From: HGM11368 sp051883415
GTDB taxonomy: Bacteria; Bacillota; Clostridia; Christensenellales; UBA3700
Assembly: GCA_051883415.1 (NCBI GenBank)
Contig: JBJETR010000028.1
Span: forward strand, 1-48,230
Direction: 5' to 3'
DNA: 48,230 bases
Numbering within the stretch: position 1 is the first letter of the stretch; every line of letters begins with the position of its first letter. Shown here piece by piece: positions 1 to 8,403 of the stretch. Under the pieces are notes generated by a model, which saw only the letters and a list, made by a program, of their open reading frames with translations, did no database searches and was not told where the DNA came from. The position numbers and the translations under genes are program-made.

Positions 1-21
1 CCGCTTGGACCGAATTTGATT

Positions 22-933
22 TTATCTAAGTACATATTCTATATCCTTTTTGATTTGCAAAGATAACTGCTCTTTGTTGTCAAATCTTTGTATATCTCTT
101 ATTTTAGCGACAAACTCAACTACAATTTGTTTGTCGTATACGTCTTGTTGCAAGCCTATCACGTGTGCCTCGATATTATAGTTGTCGTCACCAAAGGTCG
201 GATGAGCGCCCACGTTGGTGACGGCTTTTAGAGAGATGCCGTCTATAATTACGTTGGTGTCGTACACGCCTTGAGGAAGCCTGGTTTTGACTAGAGGATA
301 TTCGATATTAGCCGTTTTGAAGCCTAGTTTGGCTCCGTCAGCCCTCCCATGGACCACTTTGCCGACTACGAAATACGGCGTGCCTAGTTGGGTGGCAATC
401 TCCTTAAGGTCAGCTTGTTCTACGAGTTTTCGAAGATATCTGGAGGAAATTTTGTTGCCGTCTGAGAGCAATCTCATATCCTCAACAACTAGCTCTATAC
501 CGTGGCTAAGACAAAATTCTCGCAAAGTATTTACGTTGCCTTGCGCACCTCTGCCGTAGGTATAATCACTACCGACAACTATGGCTTTGACGTCTTTTTT
601 GTCTACTAATCTCTCAAGAAAATCTTGAGGGCTAGTATTGGCAAATCCTTGGTCAAAAGTAGCGTTAACTACCAGGTCTATGCCCAATTTTTGCAGACGA
701 TACAGCCTTTCGGTGTACGTCAAAACTTGTAGACTGTCCTTGCCAAGGAATTGAAAGGGATTGTTGTCAAAGGTAAATACCGCTGACAAGCAGTTGTATT
801 TGTATGCCAAAAGTTGAGCTTTGTGGATAAGACCTACGTGACCAACGTGCAAACTGTCAAAAAAGCCCAAACAAACCGTAATAGGTCTGTCATAAGGCTT
901 GTCGTATGCAATTTGAGTTAGATGTCTTGCCAT
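22..933 (-). CDS. ribF: Bifunctional riboflavin kinase / FAD synthetase
   Basis: Phosphorylates riboflavin to FMN and adenylates FMN to FAD in the cytoplasm. The 303-residue length is normal. The N-terminal nucleotidyltransferase shows GFFDSLHVGH near residues 23-32, the (H/F)xGH-type nucleotide-binding motif. The C-terminal kinase half begins around residue 190 with GRADGAKLGFKTAN, then an HPTFG segment. The kinase motif usually reads PTAN; here lysine replaces the proline, but the threonine and asparagine remain. The start overlaps the end of truB by 16 bases, so it is translationally coupled as the last visible gene of the rimP-to-ribF operon. The product assignment is firm; only the activity of the kinase half with the altered motif is uncertain. 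Confidence 0.95.
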   Translation of the reverse strand: MARHLTQIAYDKPYDRPITVCLGFFDSLHVGHVGLIHKAQLLAYKYNCLSAVFTFDNNPFQFLGKDSLQVLTYTERLYRLQKLGIDLVVNATFDQGFANTSPQDFLERLVDKKDVKAIVVGSDYTYGRGAQGNVNTLREFCLSHGIELVVEDMRLLSDGNKISSRYLRKLVEQADLKEIATQLGTPYFVVGKVVHGRADGAKLGFKTANIEYPLVKTRLPQGVYDTNVIIDGISLKAVTNVGAHPTFGDDNYNIEAHVIGLQQDVYDKQIVVEFVAKIRDIQRFDNKEQLSLQIKKDIEYVLR

Positions 934-1805
934 AAGTTTACTTTTGATTTGGTAACCTCGTCTTGCGTATATGCTAACGAGTATAATTGTCCGTCAACCG
1001 TCAATAGACAGTATCCTTGAGGTATATCTTGTAAGACACAAGGCACTCCGTTGAGCACTTTTTTTTGACTTGACGGCGGAATTTCGTATGTAGGAATGGT
1101 GCGAGATAGCGTAGTGAGCAAAGGCTCAACGTACTTGCACGGCTCGGCGATAAAGTCGTCTAAAGTCACGCTATCCTCTATATTATACTGTCCCGAAGAG
1201 GTGCGTCTAAGATATGACATATAGCCGACTACTCCGAGTTTGGCTGCGATATCTCTGGCAAGTGAGCGTACGTAAGTACCCGACGAACACTCTAGAGATA
1301 CGTCAACGCTCTTGCAATACTCCCCCTCACTCTCGATGCCAAGCACTTGAATATCAAATATAGTTACGTTGCGACCTTCAAGCTTGACTTCCTTGCCTTT
1401 TCTAGCTAAATCGTAAGCTCTAACACCGTCTATAGATATGGCACTGTATGCGGGCGGAATTTGAGTTATTTCGCCTCTAAAAGCTTGTACAGCATCAATT
1501 ATACGGTCGCATCTAGGCAACTGTGATGTGGCGACTATTTGTCCTTCTCTATCCAAAGTATCCGTCATCTTGCCAAACGTCACTGTGGTAACGTAACGCT
1601 TAGTTTTGATCTGCATAAATTCGAATAATCTGGTTGCTTTGCCAAAGCCAAGCACCAAAACTCCCTCTGCCAACGGATCAAGCGTACCCATGTGTCCACA
1701 TTTGACCTTATGCCCCAAGGCTTTGGACATAGCATTGCGACACTTGATTACTACGTCGCTAGACGAAATACCGACAGGTTTGAGGATATTGACAAGGCAA
1801 TTCAT
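918..1805 (-). CDS. truB: tRNA pseudouridine(55) synthase TruB
   Basis: Isomerises U55 of the T-loop in nearly all tRNAs to pseudouridine. The TruB signature GHMGTLDPLAEGVLVLG lies near residues 37-53; its aspartate (GTLDPLA) is the catalytic nucleophile. SSGTYVRSLARDI near residue 175 is the second conserved family motif. At 295 residues the length is typical for Bacillota. The ATG overlaps the nrnA stop by four bases (ATGA), a standard coupling arrangement. The neighbourhood rbfA-nrnA-truB-ribF is the conserved Bacillota order, which supports the assignment independently of the sequence. Confidence 0.96.
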   Translation of the reverse strand: MNCLVNILKPVGISSSDVVIKCRNAMSKALGHKVKCGHMGTLDPLAEGVLVLGFGKATRLFEFMQIKTKRYVTTVTFGKMTDTLDREGQIVATSQLPRCDRIIDAVQAFRGEITQIPPAYSAISIDGVRAYDLARKGKEVKLEGRNVTIFDIQVLGIESEGEYCKSVDVSLECSSGTYVRSLARDIAAKLGVVGYMSYLRRTSSGQYNIEDSVTLDDFIAEPCKYVEPLLTTLSRTIPTYEIPPSSQKKVLNGVPCVLQDIPQGYCLLTVDGQLYSLAYTQDEVTKSKVNLWQDI

Positions 1806-2785
1806 AGATTGTCCTTGCTAGCTTTGAGAAGCTTGTCCTTAACGTCCTCATAAAAGCCGTTAAGCCTGCAACCCGCAGCGTTTTTGTGACCGCCACCGCC
1901 AAAAGCCGATGCAATTGCGCTGGCGTCAACGCTATCGGTTGTACGTATGCTGACTTTGAAACTATTGGCTACGGCGGTATCGGTTATTGCAACGGCAACT
2001 TGTACGCCCTCTACGTTGCGAATATTGTTGATTATACCGTCTGTATCTTCTTCGCTAGTGCACGTTAGAGCAAAGTCCTCTCGGGTAAAATGAATAATGC
2101 CTATTGCGCCATCTTCGAAAAATCTAGCGTTTTGCAAAACTCTGACTTTGAGGTTAAATTTGCTCATCGTAATCGATTTTAGATATTTCTCACAAATCTT
2201 CGATGCGTCAAAGCCGTATTTTAGCAGCTGACTTGCCACTGCGTGAGTATGCGAGCCGACGTTGGAATAAGTAAACCCACCACTGTCCGTGACTATGCCG
2301 GTATACAATAATTTGGCAACTTCGTCGTCGATACACTTAGCTTGCGCATCGACAAGTTGAAGAAGATCATACATTATCTCGCAAGTCGAGCTGGCTTGAG
2401 GGAATATCAAATTGACCTTGGCAAATCTATCGTTAGTCTTGTGATGGTCGATATTAAGAGTATCGGAAGTAGATAAAAACACGTCGCTTCGACTGCCCAA
2501 ACGTCCCAAATCTCCACAGTCGCATGCCACGCATAAGTCGTAGCTATCGAGCGATGGCTTGTTATACTTCTCTGCTCCAAGCATAGAAGAATAAAAAGGC
2601 TTGACGTCGTTTTCGCAATACAAATCGGCTTGCTTACCAAGCAAAACCAAGGCTCTATAAAGAGCCAAGGAACTGCCAAGCGTGTCGCCGTCGGGGTTGA
2701 TATGCGAAAAAATCGCAACTTTAGAAGCAGAGAGCAACGCCTTGACGCATTTGTCCATTGCTATTATTTCACGCATTGTCGTCAT
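1802..2785 (-). CDS. nrnA: DHH/DHHA1 phosphoesterase, NrnA-type nanoRNase/pAp phosphatase
   Basis: Predicted to degrade short RNA oligonucleotides and dephosphorylate 3'-phosphoadenosine 5'-phosphate, as B. subtilis NrnA does. The metal-binding DHH motifs are visible: HINPDGDTLGS, CDCGDLGR, and NIDHHKTNDRF, which contains the diagnostic DHH. The C-terminal DHHA1 domain ends with FGGGGHKNAAGCR, the substrate-binding glycine loop. I chose the ATG at 2785 because AAAGGAAG precedes it at a proper distance; longer readings extend back into rbfA without a ribosome binding site. That gives 327 residues and a 17-base overlap with rbfA. Its place between rbfA and truB is conserved in Bacillota. Confidence 0.9.
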   Translation of the reverse strand: MTTMREIIAMDKCVKALLSASKVAIFSHINPDGDTLGSSLALYRALVLLGKQADLYCENDVKPFYSSMLGAEKYNKPSLDSYDLCVACDCGDLGRLGSRSDVFLSTSDTLNIDHHKTNDRFAKVNLIFPQASSTCEIMYDLLQLVDAQAKCIDDEVAKLLYTGIVTDSGGFTYSNVGSHTHAVASQLLKYGFDASKICEKYLKSITMSKFNLKVRVLQNARFFEDGAIGIIHFTREDFALTCTSEEDTDGIINNIRNVEGVQVAVAITDTAVANSFKVSIRTTDSVDASAIASAFGGGGHKNAAGCRLNGFYEDVKDKLLKASKDNL

Positions 2786-3134
2786 TATCGCTTCCTTTGG
2801 CGTTGATTTCGTGCAAAATTTTGGAAATTTTGTAGCTATAATCGAGATTTTCGTCAAGAATAAATCTAAGCTGTGGCAACGCTCTCAGCTTGATTTTGCC
2901 TTTTAGGCAAGACTTGATATAGCCCTCGGCGTTGCTAAGCCCCTCGATTACTTCTTTTTCTTTACCCTTTGCTCCCAAAACGCTGACGTATACTTTGGCA
3001 AGTGTGAGGTCGGAATCACAATCTACTTTCATAATAGTGATTAGACCTTGCACTCTCGGATCTTTTATACCGCCTTGCAAAACGGCAGACAGCTGTTTTT
3101 TGAGTTCGGAATTAGTTCTTTCTACTCTATTCAT
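2769..3134 (-). CDS. rbfA: 30S ribosome-binding factor RbfA
   Basis: A small KH-fold protein that binds the 30S subunit during late 16S rRNA maturation. The 121 residues match family size. It opens with the characteristic N-terminal helix (MNRVERTNSELKKQLS), followed by a KDPRVQGLITI segment and the LRALPQLRFILDENLDYSYK segment typical of the family C-terminus. The ATG overlaps the infB stop codon by four bases, so expression is coupled to IF2. The tail after residue 110 is acidic and probably disordered. Confidence 0.95.
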   Translation of the reverse strand: MNRVERTNSELKKQLSAVLQGGIKDPRVQGLITIMKVDCDSDLTLAKVYVSVLGAKGKEKEVIEGLSNAEGYIKSCLKGKIKLRALPQLRFILDENLDYSYKISKILHEINAKGSDNDDNA

Positions 3135-5695
3135 TGTTCAATTTTTTCCATTATATAGCTTTCGATAATATCGCCGACTTTGATGTCGTTGAATCTCTCA
3201 AGACCGATACCGCATTCGTAACCAGCGGCAACGTCTTTGGCATCGTCCTTACCTCTCTTGAGTGAGGACAAAGTTCCTTCGAATATTACGACGTTATCTC
3301 TCAAAAGCCTTGCGCCACAGTTTCTGCTAACCTTACCGTCAGTGATATAGCTACCTGCAACGGTGCCGTAATTGCTAATCTTGAATACGGCTCTTACTTC
3401 GGCGTGACCGATGATAACCTCGTTATATTTAGGCGTAAACATGCCCTTGAGTGCTGCGGTAACGTCGTCTATTGCGTCGTAGATAATGCTGTAGTTGCGA
3501 ATATCTACACCTGTATTTTCGGCAAGCGCTCTAGCCTTGGCGTCAGGACGAACGTTGAAGCCTATAATTACTGCTTTGGTAGTGCCCGCCAACATAACGT
3601 CCGACTCGTTGATTGCGCCCACACCGCTATGCACGATATGAATTTTGACGTTCTCATTTTGCATCTCTTCGCTGAGTTTGAGCATAGATTGCTTGATAGC
3701 CTCTGCAGAGCCTTGCACGTCTGCTTTGATGAGCAAGCTGAGCATCTTGACCTCATCGGAAGTAACGTTTTTGAACATATCGTCCAAAGAGCGTGCAGTG
3801 CTTGCAGCTTGCATTTCGCTTCTTTCTTTGTCGATACGGTCTTGAACAACTTGTTTTGCAAGTTTTTCATCGGCAACGGCTACCATGATATCGCCTGCGT
3901 TAGGCACTTCGGAGAAGCCTTGTATTTGCACCGCATAAGAAGGTCCTGCCTCTTTGACTTGTTTGCCTTGGTAGTCGGTCATTGCTCTGACCTTACCTAT
4001 TGTTGTGCCTGCAACAACGTAGTCTTTGACCTTAAGCGTACCGTTCTGAACCAAAACGGTTGCAACAGGTCCTATGCCCTTGTCAAGACGTGCTTCGATG
4101 ATAGTACCGTTTGCCTTGGTATTTTTGTTGGCTTTGAGCTCTAATACGTCGGCTTGCAACAATATACCTTCGAGCAATTCTTGTACGCCTTGTCCGTACT
4201 TGGCACTGATTGGGCAAACCATTACGTCACCACCCCATTCTTCGCACATAAGGTCGTATTGCGTCAACTCTTGCTTAACTCTATCGACGTTGGCTGCAGG
4301 TTTGTCTATCTTGTTGATAGCTATCATGATTACTACGCCCGCTTCTTTGGCGTGATTGATAGCCTCAACCGTCTGTGGTTTAATTCCGTCGTCAGCGGCA
4401 ACTACGATGACTGCAATATCGGTAACCTTAGCGCCTCTCATACGCATCGCCGTAAATGCCTCGTGTCCCGGAGTATCTAGGAAAGTAATCTTTTCTCCGT
4501 TGACGTCTATTGTATAAGCACCTATATGTTGCGTTATACCACCCGCTTCTTTGGCAACTACGTTGGTCTTACGAATGTAGTCAAGGAGCGAGGTCTTACC
4601 GTGGTCAACGTGTCCCATAATGGTAACGACGGGAGGTCTCTTGACAAGATTGGCTGTATCGACGTCTTGATTTACTAATTCTTTGAGCTTATCCTCTGCA
4701 GAAGCTTCCTTTTTGAGTTCCAACTCAATATTATAATCGATAGCAATCATTTCGGCTTCTTCAAAGCTAATGTTGCCGTTGATTGTTACTATTTTACCTA
4801 ATTGAAACAGCTTATTGATAATATCCTTGGCTGTTACACCTATTTTTTCACTCAATACTCTGATAGAGACTATCTCGCTATTGAGTACCGCGTGGTCTAT
4901 TTTGATGCGTTGAGCAGAAGCGTCGTTGTCCTTGTTTTTCTTCTTGACTTTGACGTAACGTGACATCTCGTTATCTTCAAGCAAAGAGCCGTCTACTGCG
5001 TATCCCTTCTTGAACAAATCACGCTTACTAAATCCACCTCTGTCGGTCTTTTCGTTGCGTACGAAAGAAGCTTGTTTCTTCTTTTTGTCACCCCTACCCG
5101 TAGTTGGAAAATCTATCGGTTCAATCCTAGTAGGTCTAGCTCCTGCATTGCCCGTATTAGGTTTATTTTGGAAGTTAGATCTAACGCCACCGCTTTGAGC
5201 ATTGCCCCCGCGAGGTGCACCGCTTCTGTTATTTCTTGCAAAAGCCGAAACGTCGATATTGCCTTGATTAGGCTTGTTGTTGCGATAATCGGGTTTGATT
5301 GCCTGTGGATTGATATAAGTCCTCGTAACGGGTTTTTCGCTAGGAGTTGTAGTATTAGTAGTTTTTTGTTCAACCTCTTTGACGGGAGTTGAGTTAGCTT
5401 GTTGCTCGCTAGCGTTTTCTTTAGGCTTATTGTCGCTCTCAACAACCGGATTTTCTACACTAACCTCAGGCGTTGTTGCTTTTTCTACGACAACGTCGGC
5501 AGTCTCTTGCGGTTTGGTATCATTCCTAAGAGCCTTGATAGCGTTGAGTTTTGCTCTGGTTTCCGTAATAATTCTTCTGGCATCGCTTATCACGACAATC
5601 ATAGGATTGACCTTTTCTTTGACAAAAGAATCAATCTCTTTGACGCTCTTGATTTGTTCGTTTCTGTTTTCTGGTTTGTTTTCTGGTTTAGTCAC
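3131..5695 (-). CDS. infB: Translation initiation factor IF-2
   Basis: GTPase that delivers initiator tRNA to the 30S complex and promotes subunit joining. 854 residues. Residues 1 to about 240 are a long, charged, low-complexity N-terminus, followed by the IF2N fold and then the G domain: GHVDHGKTS (G1, near residue 361), DTPGHEAF (G3), NKID (G4) and SAK (G5). EF-Tu-like and C-terminal fMet-tRNA-binding domains follow. The start is a GTG at 5693-5695, with GGAGG at 5703-5707 seven bases upstream. The protein is longer than B. subtilis IF-2 (716 residues), owing to the N-terminal extension. It is embedded in the nusA operon, as usual. Confidence 0.97.
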   Translation of the reverse strand: MTKPENKPENRNEQIKSVKEIDSFVKEKVNPMIVVISDARRIITETRAKLNAIKALRNDTKPQETADVVVEKATTPEVSVENPVVESDNKPKENASEQQANSTPVKEVEQKTTNTTTPSEKPVTRTYINPQAIKPDYRNNKPNQGNIDVSAFARNNRSGAPRGGNAQSGGVRSNFQNKPNTGNAGARPTRIEPIDFPTTGRGDKKKKQASFVRNEKTDRGGFSKRDLFKKGYAVDGSLLEDNEMSRYVKVKKKNKDNDASAQRIKIDHAVLNSEIVSIRVLSEKIGVTAKDIINKLFQLGKIVTINGNISFEEAEMIAIDYNIELELKKEASAEDKLKELVNQDVDTANLVKRPPVVTIMGHVDHGKTSLLDYIRKTNVVAKEAGGITQHIGAYTIDVNGEKITFLDTPGHEAFTAMRMRGAKVTDIAVIVVAADDGIKPQTVEAINHAKEAGVVIMIAINKIDKPAANVDRVKQELTQYDLMCEEWGGDVMVCPISAKYGQGVQELLEGILLQADVLELKANKNTKANGTIIEARLDKGIGPVATVLVQNGTLKVKDYVVAGTTIGKVRAMTDYQGKQVKEAGPSYAVQIQGFSEVPNAGDIMVAVADEKLAKQVVQDRIDKERSEMQAASTARSLDDMFKNVTSDEVKMLSLLIKADVQGSAEAIKQSMLKLSEEMQNENVKIHIVHSGVGAINESDVMLAGTTKAVIIGFNVRPDAKARALAENTGVDIRNYSIIYDAIDDVTAALKGMFTPKYNEVIIGHAEVRAVFKISNYGTVAGSYITDGKVSRNCGARLLRDNVVIFEGTLSSLKRGKDDAKDVAAGYECGIGLERFNDIKVGDIIESYIMEKIEQ

Positions 5696-5710
5696 AAAAA
5701 AACCTCCGAT

Positions 5711-6022
5711 TTATTCTGAAATTTTGAGTATTGCCTTTGCAAGATTGTCGTCGGTGACGGCAATGAGCTTTACGTTGTTTCGTTTGAGCATTATCCCAAG
5801 CGACTGTGACGGCAAATGCAATACGTCTACGTCGTTTTTTGCAGCGTAGTATTCCGCTTCTTTGGCAGAATTGCTACCGATTGAGCCGTCAATAATTATT
5901 ATACGAGGCGGTTTTTTGCTCTTCTTGAGCATATCCAGTCCCCATATTATCTTGCCACTCTTGACTGCAAAGCCTACGTAACAACTAATCTTGTCGGGAT
6001 TTGAATTGCTCAACGATTGCAT
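5711..6022 (-). CDS. ylxQ: L7Ae/L30e-family ribosome-associated protein (YlxQ)
   Basis: Small RNA-binding protein of the L7Ae/L30e fold, which in Bacillota recognises kink-turns; its cellular role is not well defined. The core reads SGKIIWGLDMLKKSKK followed by a hydrophobic strand (RIIIIDGSIG) and the LAVTDDNLAKAIL-like end typical of YlxQ. I chose the second of two adjacent ATGs (6022), because AGAGG precedes it with about six bases of spacing; the first ATG, at 6025, is equally possible. A longer reading frame continues upstream but only inside rnpM. The gene overlaps the rnpM 3' end by 38 bases and lies between rnpM and infB, the conserved position. Confidence 0.85.
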   Translation of the reverse strand: MQSLSNSNPDKISCYVGFAVKSGKIIWGLDMLKKSKKPPRIIIIDGSIGSNSAKEAEYYAAKNDVDVLHLPSQSLGIMLKRNNVKLIAVTDDNLAKAILKISE

Positions 6023-6251
6023 CATACACCTCTTGAGATACGTTGGTCTTAAACGCCTTGTTGAGAGCCTTGCTCTTTGCACACTTTTCTATACAAGCAA
6101 GATTGTTGCATACGTATGCACCACGCCCCTGCTTTTTGCCCGTAAAGTCAAGCGAGATATTGCCCTCGGCGTCCCTGACTACTCTAATCAGTTGATTTTT
6201 GGGCTTGTGCTCTCGACAAGATATACAAGTCCTTTCGGGTACGACTTTCAT
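5985..6251 (-). CDS. rnpM: RNase P modulator RnpM (YlxR family)
   Basis: An 88-residue YlxR-family protein. The family signature is visible as RTCISCRE near the N-terminus and GRGAYVC near residue 43; the fold is a small RNA-binding one. In Bacillota, RnpM (YlxR) binds the RNase P RNA and modulates its activity, so it is a functional partner of the rnpB gene at 23472-23788 in this same window. It starts one base after the nusA stop codon and overlaps ylxQ at its end, so it is co-translated with both. Confidence 0.93.
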   Translation of the reverse strand: MKVVPERTCISCREHKPKNQLIRVVRDAEGNISLDFTGKKQGRGAYVCNNLACIEKCAKSKALNKAFKTNVSQEVYDAIVEQFKSRQD

Positions 6252-6252
6252 T

Positions 6253-7329
6253 TTATTCCTCGATTGTTCCGTCGTTGAACTTGTCTGCTACCGTACTGTA
6301 TGGCTTGACGTCTATCTTCCAACCGGTAAGCTTAGCCGCAAGTCTTACGTTTTGACCTGCCTTGCCGATTGCAAGTGACAATTTGTCGTCGGGTACGATG
6401 ACCTTGGCGCTCTTTTCGTTTTCGTTGACTTGAACCATGATAACTTTAGCAGGGCTAAGTGCTCTGGAGATATATTCGAGAGGATCCTGGCACCAACCGA
6501 TGACGTCGATTTTTTCTCCGCCGAGTTGTTGAACGATAGAGTTGATACGCATACCCTTGTTACCGATACAGCTACCTACGGCGTCTATAGACGGATCTTC
6601 GCTGAAGACTGCCATTTTGGTACGATAACCTGCCTCTCTGACGATATGCTTGATAGACACGAGTCCCGCCTTAATTTCAGGTACTTCGTGCTCAAAAAGC
6701 CTTTTGACGAAGCCGATATTGGAACGAGATACCAATACCTGAGTAGCTCCCTTGAGATTGGTACGGGTAGTCTTGACGTAAACGTTGATTACGTCACCGA
6801 CGTTGTACTTTTCGCCTCTGATTTGGTCTGAAGGCATCATAACGCCTTCTAACTGAGAACCCGTCATCTCTACGTAAACGGTATCGTTCTCAATTCTTCT
6901 AACGATAGCGGTAAGAATTTCGCCCTCTTTTTCGTTCATCTCCTCGAGCACCATATTCTTGACGTGGTCGTTGAGTCTTTGGGTGATGACTTGCTTGGCG
7001 GTTTGAGCTGCTATACGACTAAAGTCCTTAGGCGTGATATCTTCAGCAACGATATCGCCCACTTTGTAGGTGCTTTTGATAGCCTTTGCGTCTTCTAGCG
7101 AAATTTCCTTTTCGGCATCTTCCACGGTTTCTACAACCGTTTTGTAAGCGCAAAATTTGATAGAAAACTTGGATTCGTCGATTACTACCAATACGTTGCG
7201 AGCTTCGCCTGATTCTCTCTTGTATGCCGATGCAAGTCCTGCTTCCAACGATTCGATAAATACCGCTTTGTCAATTCTCTTTTCTTTTTCCAACTCGTCT
7301 AGAGCGGCGAAGAAATCTCTGTTTACCAT
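6253..7329 (-). CDS. nusA: Transcription termination/antitermination protein NusA
   Basis: Binds RNA polymerase and modulates pausing, intrinsic termination and antitermination. 358 residues, the short Bacillota form without the C-terminal acidic repeats. Domains in order: N-terminal RNAP-binding domain (about 1-125), S1 domain (about 130-200, with EGEILTAIVRRIENDTVYVE), KH1 (around 225-285, GSCIGNKGMRINSI) and KH2 (around 300-345, LAIGKAGQNVRLAAKLTGW). The start has a clear AGGAGG ribosome binding site nine bases after the rimP stop. Its operon leader contains a hairpin that could serve autoregulation (see 7820-7844). Confidence 0.97.
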   Translation of the reverse strand: MVNRDFFAALDELEKEKRIDKAVFIESLEAGLASAYKRESGEARNVLVVIDESKFSIKFCAYKTVVETVEDAEKEISLEDAKAIKSTYKVGDIVAEDITPKDFSRIAAQTAKQVITQRLNDHVKNMVLEEMNEKEGEILTAIVRRIENDTVYVEMTGSQLEGVMMPSDQIRGEKYNVGDVINVYVKTTRTNLKGATQVLVSRSNIGFVKRLFEHEVPEIKAGLVSIKHIVREAGYRTKMAVFSEDPSIDAVGSCIGNKGMRINSIVQQLGGEKIDVIGWCQDPLEYISRALSPAKVIMVQVNENEKSAKVIVPDDKLSLAIGKAGQNVRLAAKLTGWKIDVKPYSTVADKFNDGTIEE

Positions 7330-7338
7330 TGTATCCTC

Positions 7339-7797
7339 CTAAAATTTGATTGCAGTACGTATAACTGCAACGTCCTTGATGTCAAGGTTTAATATTTGAT
7401 TTTTGTAATTTAGTGTGACGATGCCGTCCTTGTATCCTTCTAGCGTAGCCTCAAACTTCTTGAGCTTTTGTATTGGTTTGTATAGGGATACTTCTACTTC
7501 ATTGCCAATATTTTTGACAAAATCACGCTCCGTCTTGTACGGTCTGTCTAACCCCGGTGACGACACGTTGAGATTATACGGCTCGCCGTTAGTCGGATCA
7601 ATATCGTCAAGCGGCTCGTCTATTGCACGATGAATTGTCTCGCAATCGTTGAGATCGACGCCGCCGTCCTTGTCGATAAATACCGTCAAAGTCATGGTAT
7701 CGTATTGCTTTTTGTATTCTATATCCACGAGTTCCATGCCGTGCTCGGTGACGATTTTTTCGATTGTGCTACGTACTGAGTCTATTACCTTAGACAT
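7339..7797 (-). CDS. rimP: Ribosome maturation factor RimP
   Basis: Needed for assembly of the 30S head. 152 residues from the ATG at 7797, which carries AAAGGAGG at ideal spacing; an upstream in-frame extension to 7866 has no ribosome binding site and would run through the leader hairpin. The N-terminal alpha/beta domain contains HGMELVDIEYKK. The central FIDKDGGVDLNDCE and NVSSPGLDRPYKTERDF segments are diagnostic of RimP, and an Sm-like C-terminal domain follows. First gene of the rimP-nusA-rnpM-ylxQ-infB-rbfA-nrnA-truB-ribF operon, which has its own promoter at 7871-7899. Confidence 0.96.
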   Translation of the reverse strand: MSKVIDSVRSTIEKIVTEHGMELVDIEYKKQYDTMTLTVFIDKDGGVDLNDCETIHRAIDEPLDDIDPTNGEPYNLNVSSPGLDRPYKTERDFVKNIGNEVEVSLYKPIQKLKKFEATLEGYKDGIVTLNYKNQILNLDIKDVAVIRTAIKF

Positions 7798-7819
7798 ATT
7801 GCCTCCTTTGATAAAATTG

Positions 7820-7844
7820 TAGCGACTACAAACTGTAGTCGCTA
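7820..7844 (-). promoter_or_regulatory. Leader hairpin of the rimP-nusA operon (possible attenuator)
   Basis: A perfect 11-bp inverted repeat, TAGCGACTACA / TGTAGTCGCTA, with a three-base loop, lies between the promoter at 7871-7899 and the rimP ribosome binding site. On the transcribed strand the stem is followed by CAATTTTATC, a weak U-tract. That layout suits a weak, factor-dependent terminator. In B. subtilis, NusA represses its own operon through NusA-dependent termination in the ylxS (rimP) leader; a similar role here is inference. Confidence 0.6.
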
Positions 7845-7870
7845 AGTGAGTCGTACTTAATTGCAATAAT

Positions 7871-7899
7871 AATATAACATACCCTTAGGCTTTATGCAA
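7871..7899 (-). promoter_or_regulatory. SigA-type promoter of the rimP-nusA operon
   Basis: On the minus strand, TTGCAT (7894-7899), a 17-bp spacer and TATATT (7871-7876), with a TG dinucleotide just upstream of the -10 (TGTTATATT, extended -10). The predicted start leaves a leader of about 65-70 bases containing the hairpin at 7820-7844. Confidence 0.7.
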
Positions 7900-8000
7900 G
7901 TATTTTTGCATAAAAAAATAAATTTATTCAGTATTTATATCAATAAATAGCCGTTTTTATGAGATACGGCAGTTGTGACAAATTATAGCAGACTTAATTT

Positions 8001-8354
8001 CTACTTTGGTTGATAATATTTGCCTTTGAAAAAATTTTCGTTGCCAAGAGGCGTTGCCGTCAATTTAAAAATGACGCAACCGTCGGGACATACTATAGTT
8101 TTGCTATATTTATCTTCGCCACCAAGATTGGTCAAATCCCCTCCGCTACGCACGGCTTCCATGATTGGATATAGCATATTCATAGTTTTGGAACATATAC
8201 CGTATCCGTCGGCATTGACGGGACAGCCGTAAGTACACTCGTATTTGTCGCCTATTTCCTCACCGTTGCGACAATAATTTTCGCAATTTTCGCCACGTAA
8301 ATATCCCACGACTTCTATCGTGAACTTATACTCTTCGTCATACCATTTGTTCAT
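8001..8354 (-). CDS. TIGR04076-family small cysteine-containing protein
   Basis: 117 residues, function unknown. The C-terminal part KYSKTIVCPDGCVIFKLTA closely resembles the end of TIGR04076 proteins, where a cysteine pair precedes VIFKL. Upstream, the spaced cysteines in CENYCRNGEEIG, CTYGC and GYGIC could bind a metal or form redox pairs. There is no signal peptide or membrane segment. The ATG has AAAGGTG six bases upstream. It sits between the polC-locus exonuclease and the rimP promoter, about 50 bases after the former, so it may be the last gene of the frr-to-polC transcript. The family assignment rests on remembered motif similarity; no function is claimed. Confidence 0.7.
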   Translation of the reverse strand: MNKWYDEEYKFTIEVVGYLRGENCENYCRNGEEIGDKYECTYGCPVNADGYGICSKTMNMLYPIMEAVRSGGDLTNLGGEDKYSKTIVCPDGCVIFKLTATPLGNENFFKGKYYQPK

Positions 8355-8403
8355 AGATACACCTTTTCCTTACAAAACTGTAACTTTATTTTTTACACGT
8401 TAT

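Noticed and set aside
3404..4144. A 246-codon plus-strand frame inside infB
   Set aside because: Antisense shadow of the IF-2 G and EF-Tu-like domains, with no expression signals.
8355..8403. A hidden remnant of PolC polymerase after the exonuclease
   Set aside because: Only about 50 bases separate the two genes, and the next frame matches a different family with its own start, so no polymerase remnant is present.
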